This document shows positions 46,189-55,669 of a stretch of 64,000 nt of DNA, piece after piece; the stretch's first letter is position 1; every line of letters begins with the position of its first letter. Made by a program: the position numbers and the translations under genes. Source of the DNA: Reichenbachiella versicolor (GTDB taxonomy: Bacteria; Bacteroidota; Bacteroidia; Cytophagales; Cyclobacteriaceae); NCBI RefSeq assembly GCF_003171675.1, contig NZ_QFZQ01000001.1, positions 992,001 to 1,056,000 of the forward strand, given 5' to 3'. The notes under the pieces were generated by a model. It was not told the origin of the DNA and ran no database searches. It saw only the letters and a list, made by a program, of their open reading frames with translations.

Positions 46189-49100
46189 TTACTCCAACTC
46201 TTTTAGATCTACTGGGACAACACGAGAGACACCTTGTTCGATCATGGTAACGCCATAAATAATATCCGTAGCAGCCATTGTACGTTTGTTGTGGGTCACT
46301 ATAATAAATTGGGATTCGTTAGAGAAGTCTCTGATAATATTATTGAACTTGTCAATGTTCGCATCATCTAGAGGAGCATCGACCTCATCAAAAATACAAA
46401 AAGGTGCGGGCTTCAATAGATAAATCGAAAACAGGAGAGATGTAGCTGTCAATGTTTTTTCTCCTCCTGATAATTGATTGATAGTCAAAGGTCTTTTGCC
46501 TTTTGGTTTAGCAATAATATCAATGCTCGATTCCAATGGATCATCAGGGTTGGTCAATGTCAAATCACATTGATCTTCTTCCGTGAATAAAGATCTAAAG
46601 ACACGAATGAAATTTTCTTTGATCTTTTCAAAAGACTCCATGAAAGTACCTCTAGCAGCAACATCAATTTCGTCAATAGTACTCATCAAAGACTCTTTTG
46701 CTTTTAATAGATCTGCCTTTTGATTAGTTATGAAGTCATACCTTTCTTTTATTTCTTGATAAGCCTCCATGGCCATTGGATTAATTGGACCAATATTATC
46801 AAGACGGCTTTTCATTTTATCCACCTTTTCTCGCAGCGTCATTTCGTCCATTTCGCGAAGCTCAAGTGCAAGTTCACTTTCTTCATCTTCATCGATCAAT
46901 AGTTGATCAATATTAACCTGAAATTCTACAGATAACCTTTCTTTGATCCCTGTCAATTCCAACTTTGTCTCGTTAAGGTCATTTTGAAGATCCATGATTT
47001 TCATATCGGTCTCTTCTTTTACCCTATGTATCTCTCGAGCTTCTTTATCAATACTATCTATATCCTCTCGTTGACCGTAATAATCTTTTTCTGCTTCATT
47101 AACGGCCTGCTCAATTGATTCTTTTTCATCATACATGCCAATAAGCATATCATCATTAGCATCTGACTTTTCTATCAATTGCTTGACTTCAGAATCTGTA
47201 TCGCGTAGTTCTACATAGGATTTTTCAATTCTTTCTTTGGTTGTATCTAGATTGGCCTGTTTATGGTTGATTTCTTGGGTGATACTAGCTACTTTATTTT
47301 CTTGCTGATGGTAAAGAATGTTTTCTTGATTAAAAGCAGATGACTTCTGACTTAGTTGTTGGTCAAAAATGCTCAGTTCTTCTTTATATGCTTCATGTCG
47401 TTCTTGGAGCTCGTCAAGAACTTTTTGTTCATCTGACTGTTGAGGAGTCAGTTGGTCAATTTCCTCAGTCAATAGACCTATTTTTTCAAGAACCTCGTCC
47501 TTTCGAAGTGCATTTTTAGTCAATAGTTCGGTGATTTGTTCTTGCTTTGTCTTCAGCGATATATGCTCTTCATTGACTTTGCTTAAGGTAGCTTGTACCT
47601 CTTCCAGTTGTACTGAGTAGTTGTTTTCTTTGAGTCTTTCTAAATCATTGGATTTTTCCTCTAGGTTTTGTTTGACCTCGTTTTTCTTTGTCTTGAGTAA
47701 CTTTATACTCTCTGCTAATTTTTCTAGGTTTTTTGCACGACCAATACGTTTTCCTTCGAATAGCCCTACAGAACCACCCGTTACACTGAACCTTCTATCG
47801 ATCACTTTACCATTCTTGGTGATCAGTACTGTACTCTTTTGATCTATTTTGGTGGTATCTTCATACTCTGTGATATAGACATTGTCGAGTATGAAAGCAA
47901 TTAGCTTTTTATACTTCTGATCATATTCAACTACTTCAGTAGCAGGGATGCTATTTTCTAAAATTTCCGTAGCAGTTGGTTTGAAATTCTCAAATCTATC
48001 CAGTACAAAGAAGTTTGCCTTACCCATAGAAGCATCACTCAAAACATTTATCCCCTCAAATGCTTCAGCCTCACTATTGACCACATAATAGTTCATGTAG
48101 GCTTCCAGATAATTTTCAATAGTTACTCGATATTCATCAGGACAAGTTAAAATATCCGAAAGGAGAGGAGCGTCTTTACTCCATTCGGTATTCTTCTTTA
48201 GGAATTTAATAGCCTCAGGGAACCCTTCTAAGTTATCCACTAGGGATTTTGTCAGACTGTATTCGTTCTGAGAAGAGTCAAGCTTTCGATTCACTTGATG
48301 TAGCTCTTCACGAATCATTTCCACAGTCTTTTGTGTGTGTTCTATTCTATGTTTTAATTCTTCGTCTTTAGATTTTAGATAGTTATATTCTTCTTGTTTG
48401 ATTTTTTGTTCATTCTCTACCTCAGCTAGTCTTTGGTCAAACGATTGAATATCTTCATTATGAGAAGTAGAATCTGTGGTGGCTTTCTCAAGTTCTTGTT
48501 TCATGGAAACTAATTGAATATTCTTGATTTCAAGAGACTTGATAAGTTGATATACTTCTTCTTTTTTAGTGTTGTATTGTAGTCCGAGTTCTTCTCCTTG
48601 TTGTTTTAATTGCTGGTTCTTTAGTTTTTCTTCTTCATAGGACGCTTTTAGAGATTCAAGCTTGTACGATATTTCATGCAATATCTTTTCAGAGGTCATT
48701 TTTTCCTTACTCAACGAGGCAATTGAAAACTCAGATCTTTCACTGCTTTTTCGATCCTGTTCAATAGTATCTTTTAATTGATCACTGCGATCGTTAAGGA
48801 ATCTAAGACGCTCATTTTTAATCTTTTTCTCACTCTCGTATGATCTTATTTTATTGACGTGTTCATTCAGAGTCTTTTGTCTTGTGGCCAATAATTTTTC
48901 TTTATTGATAAGATCAGCTTTTGACTTCTCCACTAATGCTTCACGTTCGGTCACCTGCTTATTTAAACTGATCTTTGTGTCATTGAATTGCTCCAAAGAC
49001 TTTTTCAAATCATCAAGCTTTATCCGTTGTTGTTGGACGGTTTTCTTAGCGAGTTCTACAGAATAGACTTTATAATCCTCTTTAATCTTGTAATACTTCT

Positions 49101-49737
49101 CAGCTTGCTTAGCTTGTCTTTCAAGTGATTTGAGGTTTTTCTCAATTTCAAAAAGAAGATCCTCAACACGTTCTAAATCTGCATCTGTATCCCCAAGCTT
49201 TCGCATGGTTTCTTTCTTACGTACCTTAAACTTTGAAATTCCAGCAGCTTCTTCAAATAATGCTCTTCTAGAGTTATCCTTATCATTGAGGATATTATCT
49301 ACCATACCTAATTCTATGATCGCATAGCTATTGGAAGCTATACCTGTGTCCATGAATAAAGCAGTAATGTCTTTTAGTCTGCAGGTGACACCATTGAGTT
49401 GATATTCACTTTCTCCAGATCTATAATATCTTCTTGTGATTGTTACACTTGTATATTCTGTAGGAAGAAGGTTTTTGGTGTTGTTAAATGAAAGAGATAC
49501 TTCAGCTAATTGGGTAGGTTTTCGATTCTTTGTACCATTGAAGATTATATTATCCATCTTCTCAGATCTAAGAGATTTAACTTTTTGTTCACCTAGTACC
49601 CAACGAATGGAGTCAACGACATTTGATTTTCCACAGCCATTTGGACCGACGATTCCGGTTATTCCCTCATCGAAGTTTATAACTACCTTATCCCCAAAAC
49701 TTTTGAATCCTTTGATCTCTAACTTAGTCAGCTGCAT
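46189..49737 (-). CDS. smc: Chromosome partition protein SMC
   Basis: A 1182-residue condensin ATPase. Walker A GPNGCGKSN is at about residues 32-40, the signature is INQLSGGEKTLTATS and Walker B is FCIFDEVDAPLDDAN near the C-terminus. In between are two long coiled-coil arms and a hinge around residues 510-690 (from DNLEGFPEAIKFL through TGGSVGLFEG). Length is standard. It compacts and segregates the chromosome; ScpA and ScpB are not encoded here. A TAAATTTG -7 box lies about 35 bp upstream. Confidence 0.97.
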   Translation of the reverse strand: MQLTKLEIKGFKSFGDKVVINFDEGITGIVGPNGCGKSNVVDSIRWVLGEQKVKSLRSEKMDNIIFNGTKNRKPTQLAEVSLSFNNTKNLLPTEYTSVTITRRYYRSGESEYQLNGVTCRLKDITALFMDTGIASNSYAIIELGMVDNILNDKDNSRRALFEEAAGISKFKVRKKETMRKLGDTDADLERVEDLLFEIEKNLKSLERQAKQAEKYYKIKEDYKVYSVELAKKTVQQQRIKLDDLKKSLEQFNDTKISLNKQVTEREALVEKSKADLINKEKLLATRQKTLNEHVNKIRSYESEKKIKNERLRFLNDRSDQLKDTIEQDRKSSERSEFSIASLSKEKMTSEKILHEISYKLESLKASYEEEKLKNQQLKQQGEELGLQYNTKKEEVYQLIKSLEIKNIQLVSMKQELEKATTDSTSHNEDIQSFDQRLAEVENEQKIKQEEYNYLKSKDEELKHRIEHTQKTVEMIREELHQVNRKLDSSQNEYSLTKSLVDNLEGFPEAIKFLKKNTEWSKDAPLLSDILTCPDEYRVTIENYLEAYMNYYVVNSEAEAFEGINVLSDASMGKANFFVLDRFENFKPTATEILENSIPATEVVEYDQKYKKLIAFILDNVYITEYEDTTKIDQKSTVLITKNGKVIDRRFSVTGGSVGLFEGKRIGRAKNLEKLAESIKLLKTKKNEVKQNLEEKSNDLERLKENNYSVQLEEVQATLSKVNEEHISLKTKQEQITELLTKNALRKDEVLEKIGLLTEEIDQLTPQQSDEQKVLDELQERHEAYKEELSIFDQQLSQKSSAFNQENILYHQQENKVASITQEINHKQANLDTTKERIEKSYVELRDTDSEVKQLIEKSDANDDMLIGMYDEKESIEQAVNEAEKDYYGQREDIDSIDKEAREIHRVKEETDMKIMDLQNDLNETKLELTGIKERLSVEFQVNIDQLLIDEDEESELALELREMDEMTLREKVDKMKSRLDNIGPINPMAMEAYQEIKERYDFITNQKADLLKAKESLMSTIDEIDVAARGTFMESFEKIKENFIRVFRSLFTEEDQCDLTLTNPDDPLESSIDIIAKPKGKRPLTINQLSGGEKTLTATSLLFSIYLLKPAPFCIFDEVDAPLDDANIDKFNNIIRDFSNESQFIIVTHNKRTMAATDIIYGVTMIEQGVSRVVPVDLKELE

Positions 49738-49771
49738 GTAAATTGACTTTGATTGACTTTTGTGAAGCCTT

Positions 49772-49801
49772 CAAATTTATAGTTTCTAAGTGATTTATCT
49801 A
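49772..49801 (-). promoter_or_regulatory. Probable promoter of smc
   Basis: On the minus strand TAAATTTG (49779-49772) fits the -7 box, and TAG lies at the -33 position with the 19-nt gap used by the methionine promoter. Confidence 0.45.
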
Positions 49802-50162
49802 TTGAGATGAAGCTAAAAGCAGTGTCACAATTCGATTTGTAGTTTCAATAAGATTTAGTGTACGGCAATCTGGTAGATTAATAAAATAGAACTGAGGCTA
49901 TCTGTGACAAAATTTACTAACTCAAATATTTTTAAATTTTATTCTAGGCTTAAAGGTTTCTTGACTTGAAAACTACTACTTTGAATATTTATTAAGGTAT
50001 CTTAATGAAAATATTTATCCCTTTAATTATAATGGCTTTAGAAAAACACTAGTTCTTACATTTCGAATATTTTCGGAAAATGTTCAAAAATAAAGTTCTG
50101 ATATGAATCTATTGATATAACTTTAAAATTCTCAATTTCATTTGTTGTAATTAAATATCCGA
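49802..50162. other. Gene-free interval between divergent smc and histidine kinase
   Basis: About 360 bp of AT-rich DNA. I see no ORF, RNA gene or clear hairpin; it presumably holds the kinase promoter. Confidence 0.45.
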
Positions 50163-52109
50163 ATGAGCTTCAGTCAACATGTCTTAAGTTCCTCCTGTAT
50201 TCTTTTTACCCTCTTCTTTTTCAATCTTCAGTCGATAGAGGCTAGATTAGTTACATTCGATTCAGAGGACGATTTACGATTTATTAGTTCTCATGTAGGG
50301 CTATTAGATGACTCAAGTAGTCAGATGACTGTTCAGGATGTGTCCAAAATTTCTTCTTCTAATTGGAAGAGAAACAAAGAAGGTAGTAAGTTTTTTACCA
50401 ATAAGTACTCAAATGGAAATCTATGGTATCGATTTGATATAAATAATAAAACCCGTGAGACCATTTGGCTCCGTACAGAGAGCAGTGGAGCTTGGATTTT
50501 AGACTTTTATTCACCTCAGTCAGGTGGAAAATATGATAAGATAGAACTAGGTAGAACGAGACCTGATGAGAATAAGGTTTTTCCTGCAGACCATTATGTA
50601 GTGCCCATCAAGCCCGGAAATCATACTTATTACATAATGATTCAAAATAAGTTGCCTTCGAATATTATGTATGTTTTAGGTAAGACTCAAGATTTATCTG
50701 CCTTTAACCAAAGACAAATTGAAATACCTAAGTATTTGTTTATAGGCTTAATGATAGCCATGCTACTCTACAACGTTTTTGCACTGATCACAATCGGAGA
50801 TAAGTTATACATCATATATATAGCGTATTTAATAGGGATACTTTTCTTTGTTCCTTTTGCGATGGATGCTCCGATATTTTCCCATATATGGTTTTGGGAT
50901 AAACTGTTGGTTTGGGCTAATGCTACTTATTTTTTGGCTGGTATTTTCAGTATTAATCATCTAAGCTTAAAAAAACGGACTCCAAGGCTATACTATCTTG
51001 TGATGATATGCATGATAATACTTACTGTTCCATATTCCATTCTTAATTACCTAGATATAGTTGAATTAGGAACACTTATGAAAACTTGGCAGGTGTTTTT
51101 ATTCGTTTATATAATATCAATGTTTGTGTCGGGTTTAGTGATATGGTTTAAAGGTTATCAAAATGCTCGATTCTATGTGGTAGGTTGGGTGCCCCTGATG
51201 TTGTGTCTTTTCATATACATTACTGACCTCAATGGAGTGTTGAATCTTTATATACTGGATGGATTATCTCTTTACATAGGATATGGGTTTGAAGCTATTT
51301 TATTCACAGTGGCATTGAGTGATAAAATCAACATGCTTAAGAAAGAAAAGTATGATTTGATAATGGCCCAAAATGAAATGTTAGAGTCAAAAGTACAGAC
51401 TCGAACAGAAGAGCTTAGGAAAACTAATACTGCTAAGGATAAGCTCTTTGCAATTATTGGGCATGATCTCAGGTCTCCGGTCAATTCTCTCAAAGGTTTA
51501 TTGGGTTTAATCGATCAAGGATTAATGACCAAAGAGGAATTTGAAATATTGACATCGAAGCTAAAAGATAGTGTAAATCACATGTACGAAACACTGAACA
51601 ACATGCTTCATTGGGCTAATTCTCAAATGAATGGTTTTGATGTGAAAGCAAAAGTTGTAAAGGCATTTGATCTAGCTGAGGAAAATGTAAGATTGACTAA
51701 ATCAATTGCTAGTGAAAAGAAAATAACTGTCACTAATGAAATAGAAAAGGATCTAACAGTCGAATGCGATCCAGAGCATATTAAGCTGGTTTTTAGAAAC
51801 CTCATAAGTAATGCGCTGAAATTCACACCAGATGATGGTAATATTCGAATAGCTTCAAAGCCGAGTAAGAAATATATAGAATTCTGTGTTCATGACTATG
51901 GAGTAGGAATGACTCAAGAACAAGTCAAGAATCTTTTTGGAGATAATAAGCATAAGAGTGAAAATGGAACACGAGGAGAGAAAGGGACAGGTTTAGGACT
52001 AACCTTGTGTAAAGACTTTGTGGAAAAGAATGGTGGCAAAATCAAAGCAGAAAGTGAAAAAGGTCGTGGGACTTCCATATTTTTTACTGTCCCACGCGCA
52101 AAGTCTTAA
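50163..52109 (+). CDS. 7TMR-DISM sensor histidine kinase
   Basis: A 648-residue kinase. A signal peptide is followed by an extracytoplasmic DISMED2-like beta domain (LWYRFDINNKTRETIWLR) and seven membrane spans (about residues 190-385, beginning YLFIGLMIAMLLYNVFALI). A short coiled coil leads to the catalytic core: H box FAIIGHDLRSPVNSLKG, N box NLISNALKFTPDDG, G1 VHDYGVGM and G2 GTGLGLTL. The ligand is probably a carbohydrate or other small molecule at the surface. No response regulator is adjacent, so it is an orphan. Confidence 0.92.
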   Translation: MSFSQHVLSSSCILFTLFFFNLQSIEARLVTFDSEDDLRFISSHVGLLDDSSSQMTVQDVSKISSSNWKRNKEGSKFFTNKYSNGNLWYRFDINNKTRETIWLRTESSGAWILDFYSPQSGGKYDKIELGRTRPDENKVFPADHYVVPIKPGNHTYYIMIQNKLPSNIMYVLGKTQDLSAFNQRQIEIPKYLFIGLMIAMLLYNVFALITIGDKLYIIYIAYLIGILFFVPFAMDAPIFSHIWFWDKLLVWANATYFLAGIFSINHLSLKKRTPRLYYLVMICMIILTVPYSILNYLDIVELGTLMKTWQVFLFVYIISMFVSGLVIWFKGYQNARFYVVGWVPLMLCLFIYITDLNGVLNLYILDGLSLYIGYGFEAILFTVALSDKINMLKKEKYDLIMAQNEMLESKVQTRTEELRKTNTAKDKLFAIIGHDLRSPVNSLKGLLGLIDQGLMTKEEFEILTSKLKDSVNHMYETLNNMLHWANSQMNGFDVKAKVVKAFDLAEENVRLTKSIASEKKITVTNEIEKDLTVECDPEHIKLVFRNLISNALKFTPDDGNIRIASKPSKKYIEFCVHDYGVGMTQEQVKNLFGDNKHKSENGTRGEKGTGLGLTLCKDFVEKNGGKIKAESEKGRGTSIFFTVPRAKS

Positions 52110-52137
52110 TATATCTACACTTTTATCAATTAGATGC

Positions 52138-52812
52138 CTAATGACAAGCCTTATTATACTTCTCTAGTTTGTAATAGTTGTATGGGAGAGGAGCTAAGAA
52201 TCCAGCTATCATAGCTATTAGCAAAGCTGTCCAGTACATTGGGTCTTCAAAAGCAGCTTTGCCACCAGTGACTACAAAATCAGTAGTATTCATTGCTATT
52301 TCCATTCCTACCATCGAGATAAAAGACATCCCAAATGCCGTTTTTATCGCTAAGGTCCAGTTGAACTGCTCACGGTACTTCAATATTATAGTTTCCAACG
52401 ATATGGAGGTGAATAGCCCTGCGATGATGGCAAGTATCATTTGCCACATCATGCTTGTGTCTGGATAGAATGCCTGAAGAAAAATGATCATTCCAAAGTC
52501 TCCGATAGAACATCCAATTAGACAATTCAGGGTATTAAAAGAGGCTCTTTTCCAGTTGTGGATATTCTTCCAAGAAAAGTTGCCTGTAGCATTTAATGGA
52601 GTATTACTTGGTAGTATTTGATAACCTTCTGTTGATAATATTGAGTTGACGTAATCATCTGAAATATTATTGCCAGTGACAATGAGTGTTTTTATTTCTT
52701 TTTTTAAGTCAAAATTCCATTTAATAATATTTGGGTCTTGGTCAAGATGAGGTGAAATTTTATCTACACAATTACTGCAATGTACATTTGTGTTTACCTG
52801 TATCGTATTCAT
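52138..52812 (-). CDS. HMA metal-binding domain fused to DUF4396-type membrane domain
   Basis: A 224-residue protein. The first 65 residues are a heavy-metal-associated domain with a CxxC ligand pair (VHCSNCVDKI). The rest is an integral membrane domain with about four spans, including FNTLNCLIGCSIGDFGMI and the end HC motif (KYNKACH), which I recognise as DUF4396-like. I take the ATG at 52812: a perfect -7 box TAGTTTTG at 52841-52834 overlaps the longer candidate starts (52827, 52836). It follows the HMA-AraC regulator gene on the same strand and is likely controlled by it. Confidence 0.75.
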   Translation of the reverse strand: MNTIQVNTNVHCSNCVDKISPHLDQDPNIIKWNFDLKKEIKTLIVTGNNISDDYVNSILSTEGYQILPSNTPLNATGNFSWKNIHNWKRASFNTLNCLIGCSIGDFGMIIFLQAFYPDTSMMWQMILAIIAGLFTSISLETIILKYREQFNWTLAIKTAFGMSFISMVGMEIAMNTTDFVVTGGKAAFEDPMYWTALLIAMIAGFLAPLPYNYYKLEKYNKACH

Positions 52813-52894
52813 CCTTTTCGTTTTCATTCCTAGCAAAACTAAGGGAAGGTTCTACAAGCATTCTTACGAAATTCTGGTTAATATTTATAGGTTA

Positions 52895-53458
52895 TCAAAT
52901 ACTGTCTAAACTCTGTCTATTGCGAGTTCCAAGTTTCTTGAAATGAGAAGGAGTCATCCCAGTTTCTTTTTTGAATTGAGCTGATAAATGTGCCACACTA
53001 CTGTAGTTTAGATTGATAGCTATTTCTGACAGATTGAGTTCATTATAAACAATCAATTCTTTCACTTTTTCTATCTTTTGTTTGATAATATACTTTTCTA
53101 TTGTGATTCCCTCAGTTGACGAAAATACTTTGCTTAGAGAAGAATAATCTTGCCCCAGTTTTTCAGATAAAAGAGTAGAATAGTTGAAAGAATAACCTTC
53201 TTCTTTATGATGAATTTGATTAATAATGATTGATTTGATGCTTGCTATCAATCTAGATGCTTTATCCTCCAGAAGTTCAAAACCTTTTTGTCGTAGTGCA
53301 TTTTCTAACAATACCTTTTGACCACCTTTAACCTTTTCTGCGGTTTTTACTTCACCTAGATCAATATGCAGGATTTCAATCTCTAGGCTTTTGAATATGT
53401 CACAGACCATTTCTATGCATCGGGGACAAACCATGTTTTTAATACAGACAGTGTTCAC
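52895..53458 (-). CDS. AraC-type regulator with N-terminal CxxC metal-sensing domain
   Basis: A 187-residue regulator. The N-terminal 70 residues are HMA-like, with the ligand motif MVCPRCIEMV. The C-terminal 100 residues are an AraC double HTH: DYSSLSKVFSSTEGITIEKY, then LSEIAINLNYSSVAHLSAQFKK and the closing TGMTPSHFK. Proteins of this architecture are widespread in Bacteroidota and lie next to copper/heavy-metal genes, so the partner is probably the HMA membrane protein gene after it. The start is GTG at 53458, as homologues begin a few residues before MVCxRC. Confidence 0.85.
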   Translation of the reverse strand: MNTVCIKNMVCPRCIEMVCDIFKSLEIEILHIDLGEVKTAEKVKGGQKVLLENALRQKGFELLEDKASRLIASIKSIIINQIHHKEEGYSFNYSTLLSEKLGQDYSSLSKVFSSTEGITIEKYIIKQKIEKVKELIVYNELNLSEIAINLNYSSVAHLSAQFKKETGMTPSHFKKLGTRNRQSLDSI

Positions 53459-53482
53459 AAATAGATTATTTATGTTGTTCGA

Positions 53483-53861
53483 CTAAATATTAGTTTGGGC
53501 ATGTAGCAATACATATTCTCCATTTCGTCTGAATTCACTCATAGACATACCGTAATACTTTTTAAATGTTTTCGAAAGATGGCTGGTATCTTTGAATCCT
53601 AATTCTATCAAACGTATAGTCAGAATTTAGAAGCCGAATTTCGACTTGTCTTAGTTTTGCTTTCATTATATACTCTCTTAAGGAAGAGTTAGTTTGTCTC
53701 TTGAAGTACTCACATATATAATTAGGTGAAAGAGAACGTTTCTGTGCTGTTTCTTCCATTTTGAGTAAAATAATGAAGGTGTTAGTACTGCTACAAAACC
53801 TTTCAGTATTTTTTTGGTTGAACCCTAAAGCAAATGGAGTTCCTATAGATAGGTACAGCAT
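53483..53861 (-). pseudogene. Frameshifted AraC family regulator
   Basis: The first frame (53861 to 53562, 99 codons) contains AraC HTH sequence (SPNYICEYFKRQTNSSLREY, then AKLRQVEIRLLNSDYT) and then loses sense. The expected continuation is in another frame from about 53620 to the TAG at 53483-53485: IRLIELGFKDTSHLSKTFKK and YYGMSMSEFRR. A single-base indel near LLNSDYT therefore breaks the second helix-turn-helix. It is divergent from alkB, starting 36 bp away. A decayed regulator is the likeliest reading; a sequencing error cannot be excluded. Confidence 0.7.
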
Positions 53862-53897
53862 ATTGGAACTCGTAATGAATTGAAATGTATTAATGGT

Positions 53898-54485
53898 ATG
53901 GACTTATTTAGTCATTTAATAAAAGGTGATGAGAATTACTTACCCAAAGATGGTATAGTGAATTACTTCGGTCCAGTACTTTCTGTCCAAAAGGCGGATT
54001 TCTATTTTCAAGAGTTACAGAAAAAGATAGCTTGGCAAAACGATCAGTACTTTATTGCAGGTAAAAACATTACAACCAATCGTCAAATTGCCTGGTATGG
54101 AGATGAAAAATTTTCATTGAATTATTCAGGCTCTAATAAGAAGGGGTTGATTTGGATAAATGAACTTTTAGAGCTGAAAAAGGTAGTAGAAGATAAAACA
54201 AAAGAATCTTTCAATAGTTGTTTATTAAACTTGTATCATACCGGTGAAGATGGATTGGGGTGGCACAGCGATAGTGAAAAAGGGGCGGTAGCTTCTTTGA
54301 GTTTAGGAGCTACTCGAAAGTTTGTTTTCAAACATAAAATCACCAAAGAAAAAGTTGAATTTACACTTTCGCAAGGAGACCTTTTGGTAATGAAAGGAGA
54401 TACACAGCAGCATTGGCTTCACAGAGTGCCTCCGACTAAAAAGGTAAAATCTCCTAGGATCAATATTACATTTAGAAATATATAA
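53898..54485 (+). CDS. alkB: Alpha-ketoglutarate-dependent alkylated-DNA dioxygenase
   Basis: A 195-residue Fe(II)/2-oxoglutarate dioxygenase of the AlkB family, which oxidatively removes alkyl groups from DNA bases. The iron ligands are seen in LGWHSDSE (HxD) and HWLHRVPP, and the 2-oxoglutarate Arg in PRINITFR. NRQIAWYGD is the nucleotide-recognition region. The frame is open to a TTG at 53880, but the ATG at 53898 (MDLFSHLIKGDENYLP) fits homologues. A broken AraC gene is divergent, as the regulator of an adaptive-response gene might be. Confidence 0.93.
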   Translation: MDLFSHLIKGDENYLPKDGIVNYFGPVLSVQKADFYFQELQKKIAWQNDQYFIAGKNITTNRQIAWYGDEKFSLNYSGSNKKGLIWINELLELKKVVEDKTKESFNSCLLNLYHTGEDGLGWHSDSEKGAVASLSLGATRKFVFKHKITKEKVEFTLSQGDLLVMKGDTQQHWLHRVPPTKKVKSPRINITFRNI

Positions 54486-54610
54486 TAGCTTAATCTTTTC
54501 ACTGTTTTAGATAGATAACTATCATATCAGTAATTCAAGTTTTCAACTTGATAGACAGTAATAGGCTGTAAGAAATACGTGTAGAGCTGATCTGCTAATG
54601 CGATATTGAA

Positions 54611-54638
54611 AATGATAACCTAGTTTTTACTTATCATT
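54611..54638. promoter_or_regulatory. Inverted repeat AATGATAA-N12-TTATCATT
   Basis: A perfect 8-bp inverted repeat with a 12-bp spacer about 120 bp before the His-rich protein gene. It resembles half-sites of Fur/Zur-type operators in sequence but with a longer spacer. It is a candidate metal-regulated operator. The rest of 54486-54760 holds a small TCAAGTT/AACTTGA hairpin at 54535-54551 and nothing else clear. Confidence 0.35.
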
Positions 54639-54760
54639 GCTATTGATTGATAGTGTATTTGGTATTTTATCAAACACCATTCAAGTATTGATACCGTACC
54701 GATTTCTATAGAGATTGGATTGAATATTTTGGTAATGCATCAGTAACCAGTGAATTACAG

Positions 54761-55210
54761 TTGAAAAAGATATTTACGCTTCTTTTATTGTTAGCCCTAC
54801 TCATCAATATCTTCGGATCGATGATGGTAAGTAGTGTACATGAACTGGTACATATAATAGATGACGCAAATGATGTATCATTTCAATCAAATGAGCAAAA
54901 ATCTGCCACTGAAAGTAACATAATAGAGCATAGGCACACTCATGATCACGGACATGGTCATCACTCTCATGATTCCTACTTAATGCTGTTGATCAATTCA
55001 TTGGACTATGAAAAGATAGTTTTAGTACTCAAAGATGTTAGAAATGCTCTATCATGGATGTTACACTTTCCAGAAATATTTCGAGAATTCGATTCTTCGC
55101 TAGATAATACATATCAGCTAACAGTAAGCGGTTTTACTGTTTATTCAAGGGTTCTAAATCTTTCTATGAATATTGATACACCTACGCCTCCTCCAAAAGT
55201 ATTCGGTTAA
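54761..55210 (+). CDS. Exported His-rich protein, putative metal binder
   Basis: A 149-residue protein starting at TTG (LKKIFTLLLLLALLINIFG) with a signal peptide or N-anchor, then a dense His/Asp cluster (HRHTHDHGHGHHSHD) at about residues 66-80. The end is TPTPPPKVFG. The His cluster resembles the metal-binding loops of zinc transporters. I do not recognise a domain. It precedes a TonB receptor with zinc-receptor-like features and two DUF4625 lipoproteins, so a metal-handling role is a reasonable inference. Confidence 0.6.
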   Translation: MKKIFTLLLLLALLINIFGSMMVSSVHELVHIIDDANDVSFQSNEQKSATESNIIEHRHTHDHGHGHHSHDSYLMLLINSLDYEKIVLVLKDVRNALSWMLHFPEIFREFDSSLDNTYQLTVSGFTVYSRVLNLSMNIDTPTPPPKVFG

Positions 55211-55669
55211 CAGGTAGTTCGCGTCACATTATGTGCACTTCAGAGTATGGAAACTTTTTCGTATAAATAGGTTTAATATTCTTCTAATGAAGCTTTTCGA
55301 CTTAGGGGGCGGAATTAACCTAGTGGGTTATCGCTTCTTTGTGATTAAAACAGCTTTGATATGATTTAAGGAACAATCGCAGCCTTAGACATATCACTTT
55401 ACCATCTGTTTTAGGAGTAAAAAATTTATAGCCTTTGAATCAAGTGTTCATCTGAATTCGACATTGAGAACTATCTATTCAATACCAATAATTCTAGGTT
55501 TTTAGTCCGAGATTGATCTAAATCAGATAAACACTTTTATCAGATTACTCTCTTAGAAAAGCCTATTGGTATCATTCAAATTTTATCAAACTCATACAGA
55601 GTGTTCTGTTGAACAGGATAATAGAGCCAATAAAGTTCTATTCATCCAGTAGCATATAATCATTAGTCG
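55211..55669. other. Gene-free interval before the TonB receptor
   Basis: About 460 bp without a credible ORF. I looked for cobalamin and other riboswitch cores and found none. A run GGGGGCGG at about 55307 stands out in AT-rich sequence, but I cannot assign it. Confidence 0.4.

Noticed and set aside
46720-49741. Several plus-strand ORFs within smc
   Set aside because: They are antisense to a continuous, full-length SMC and show no motifs of their own.
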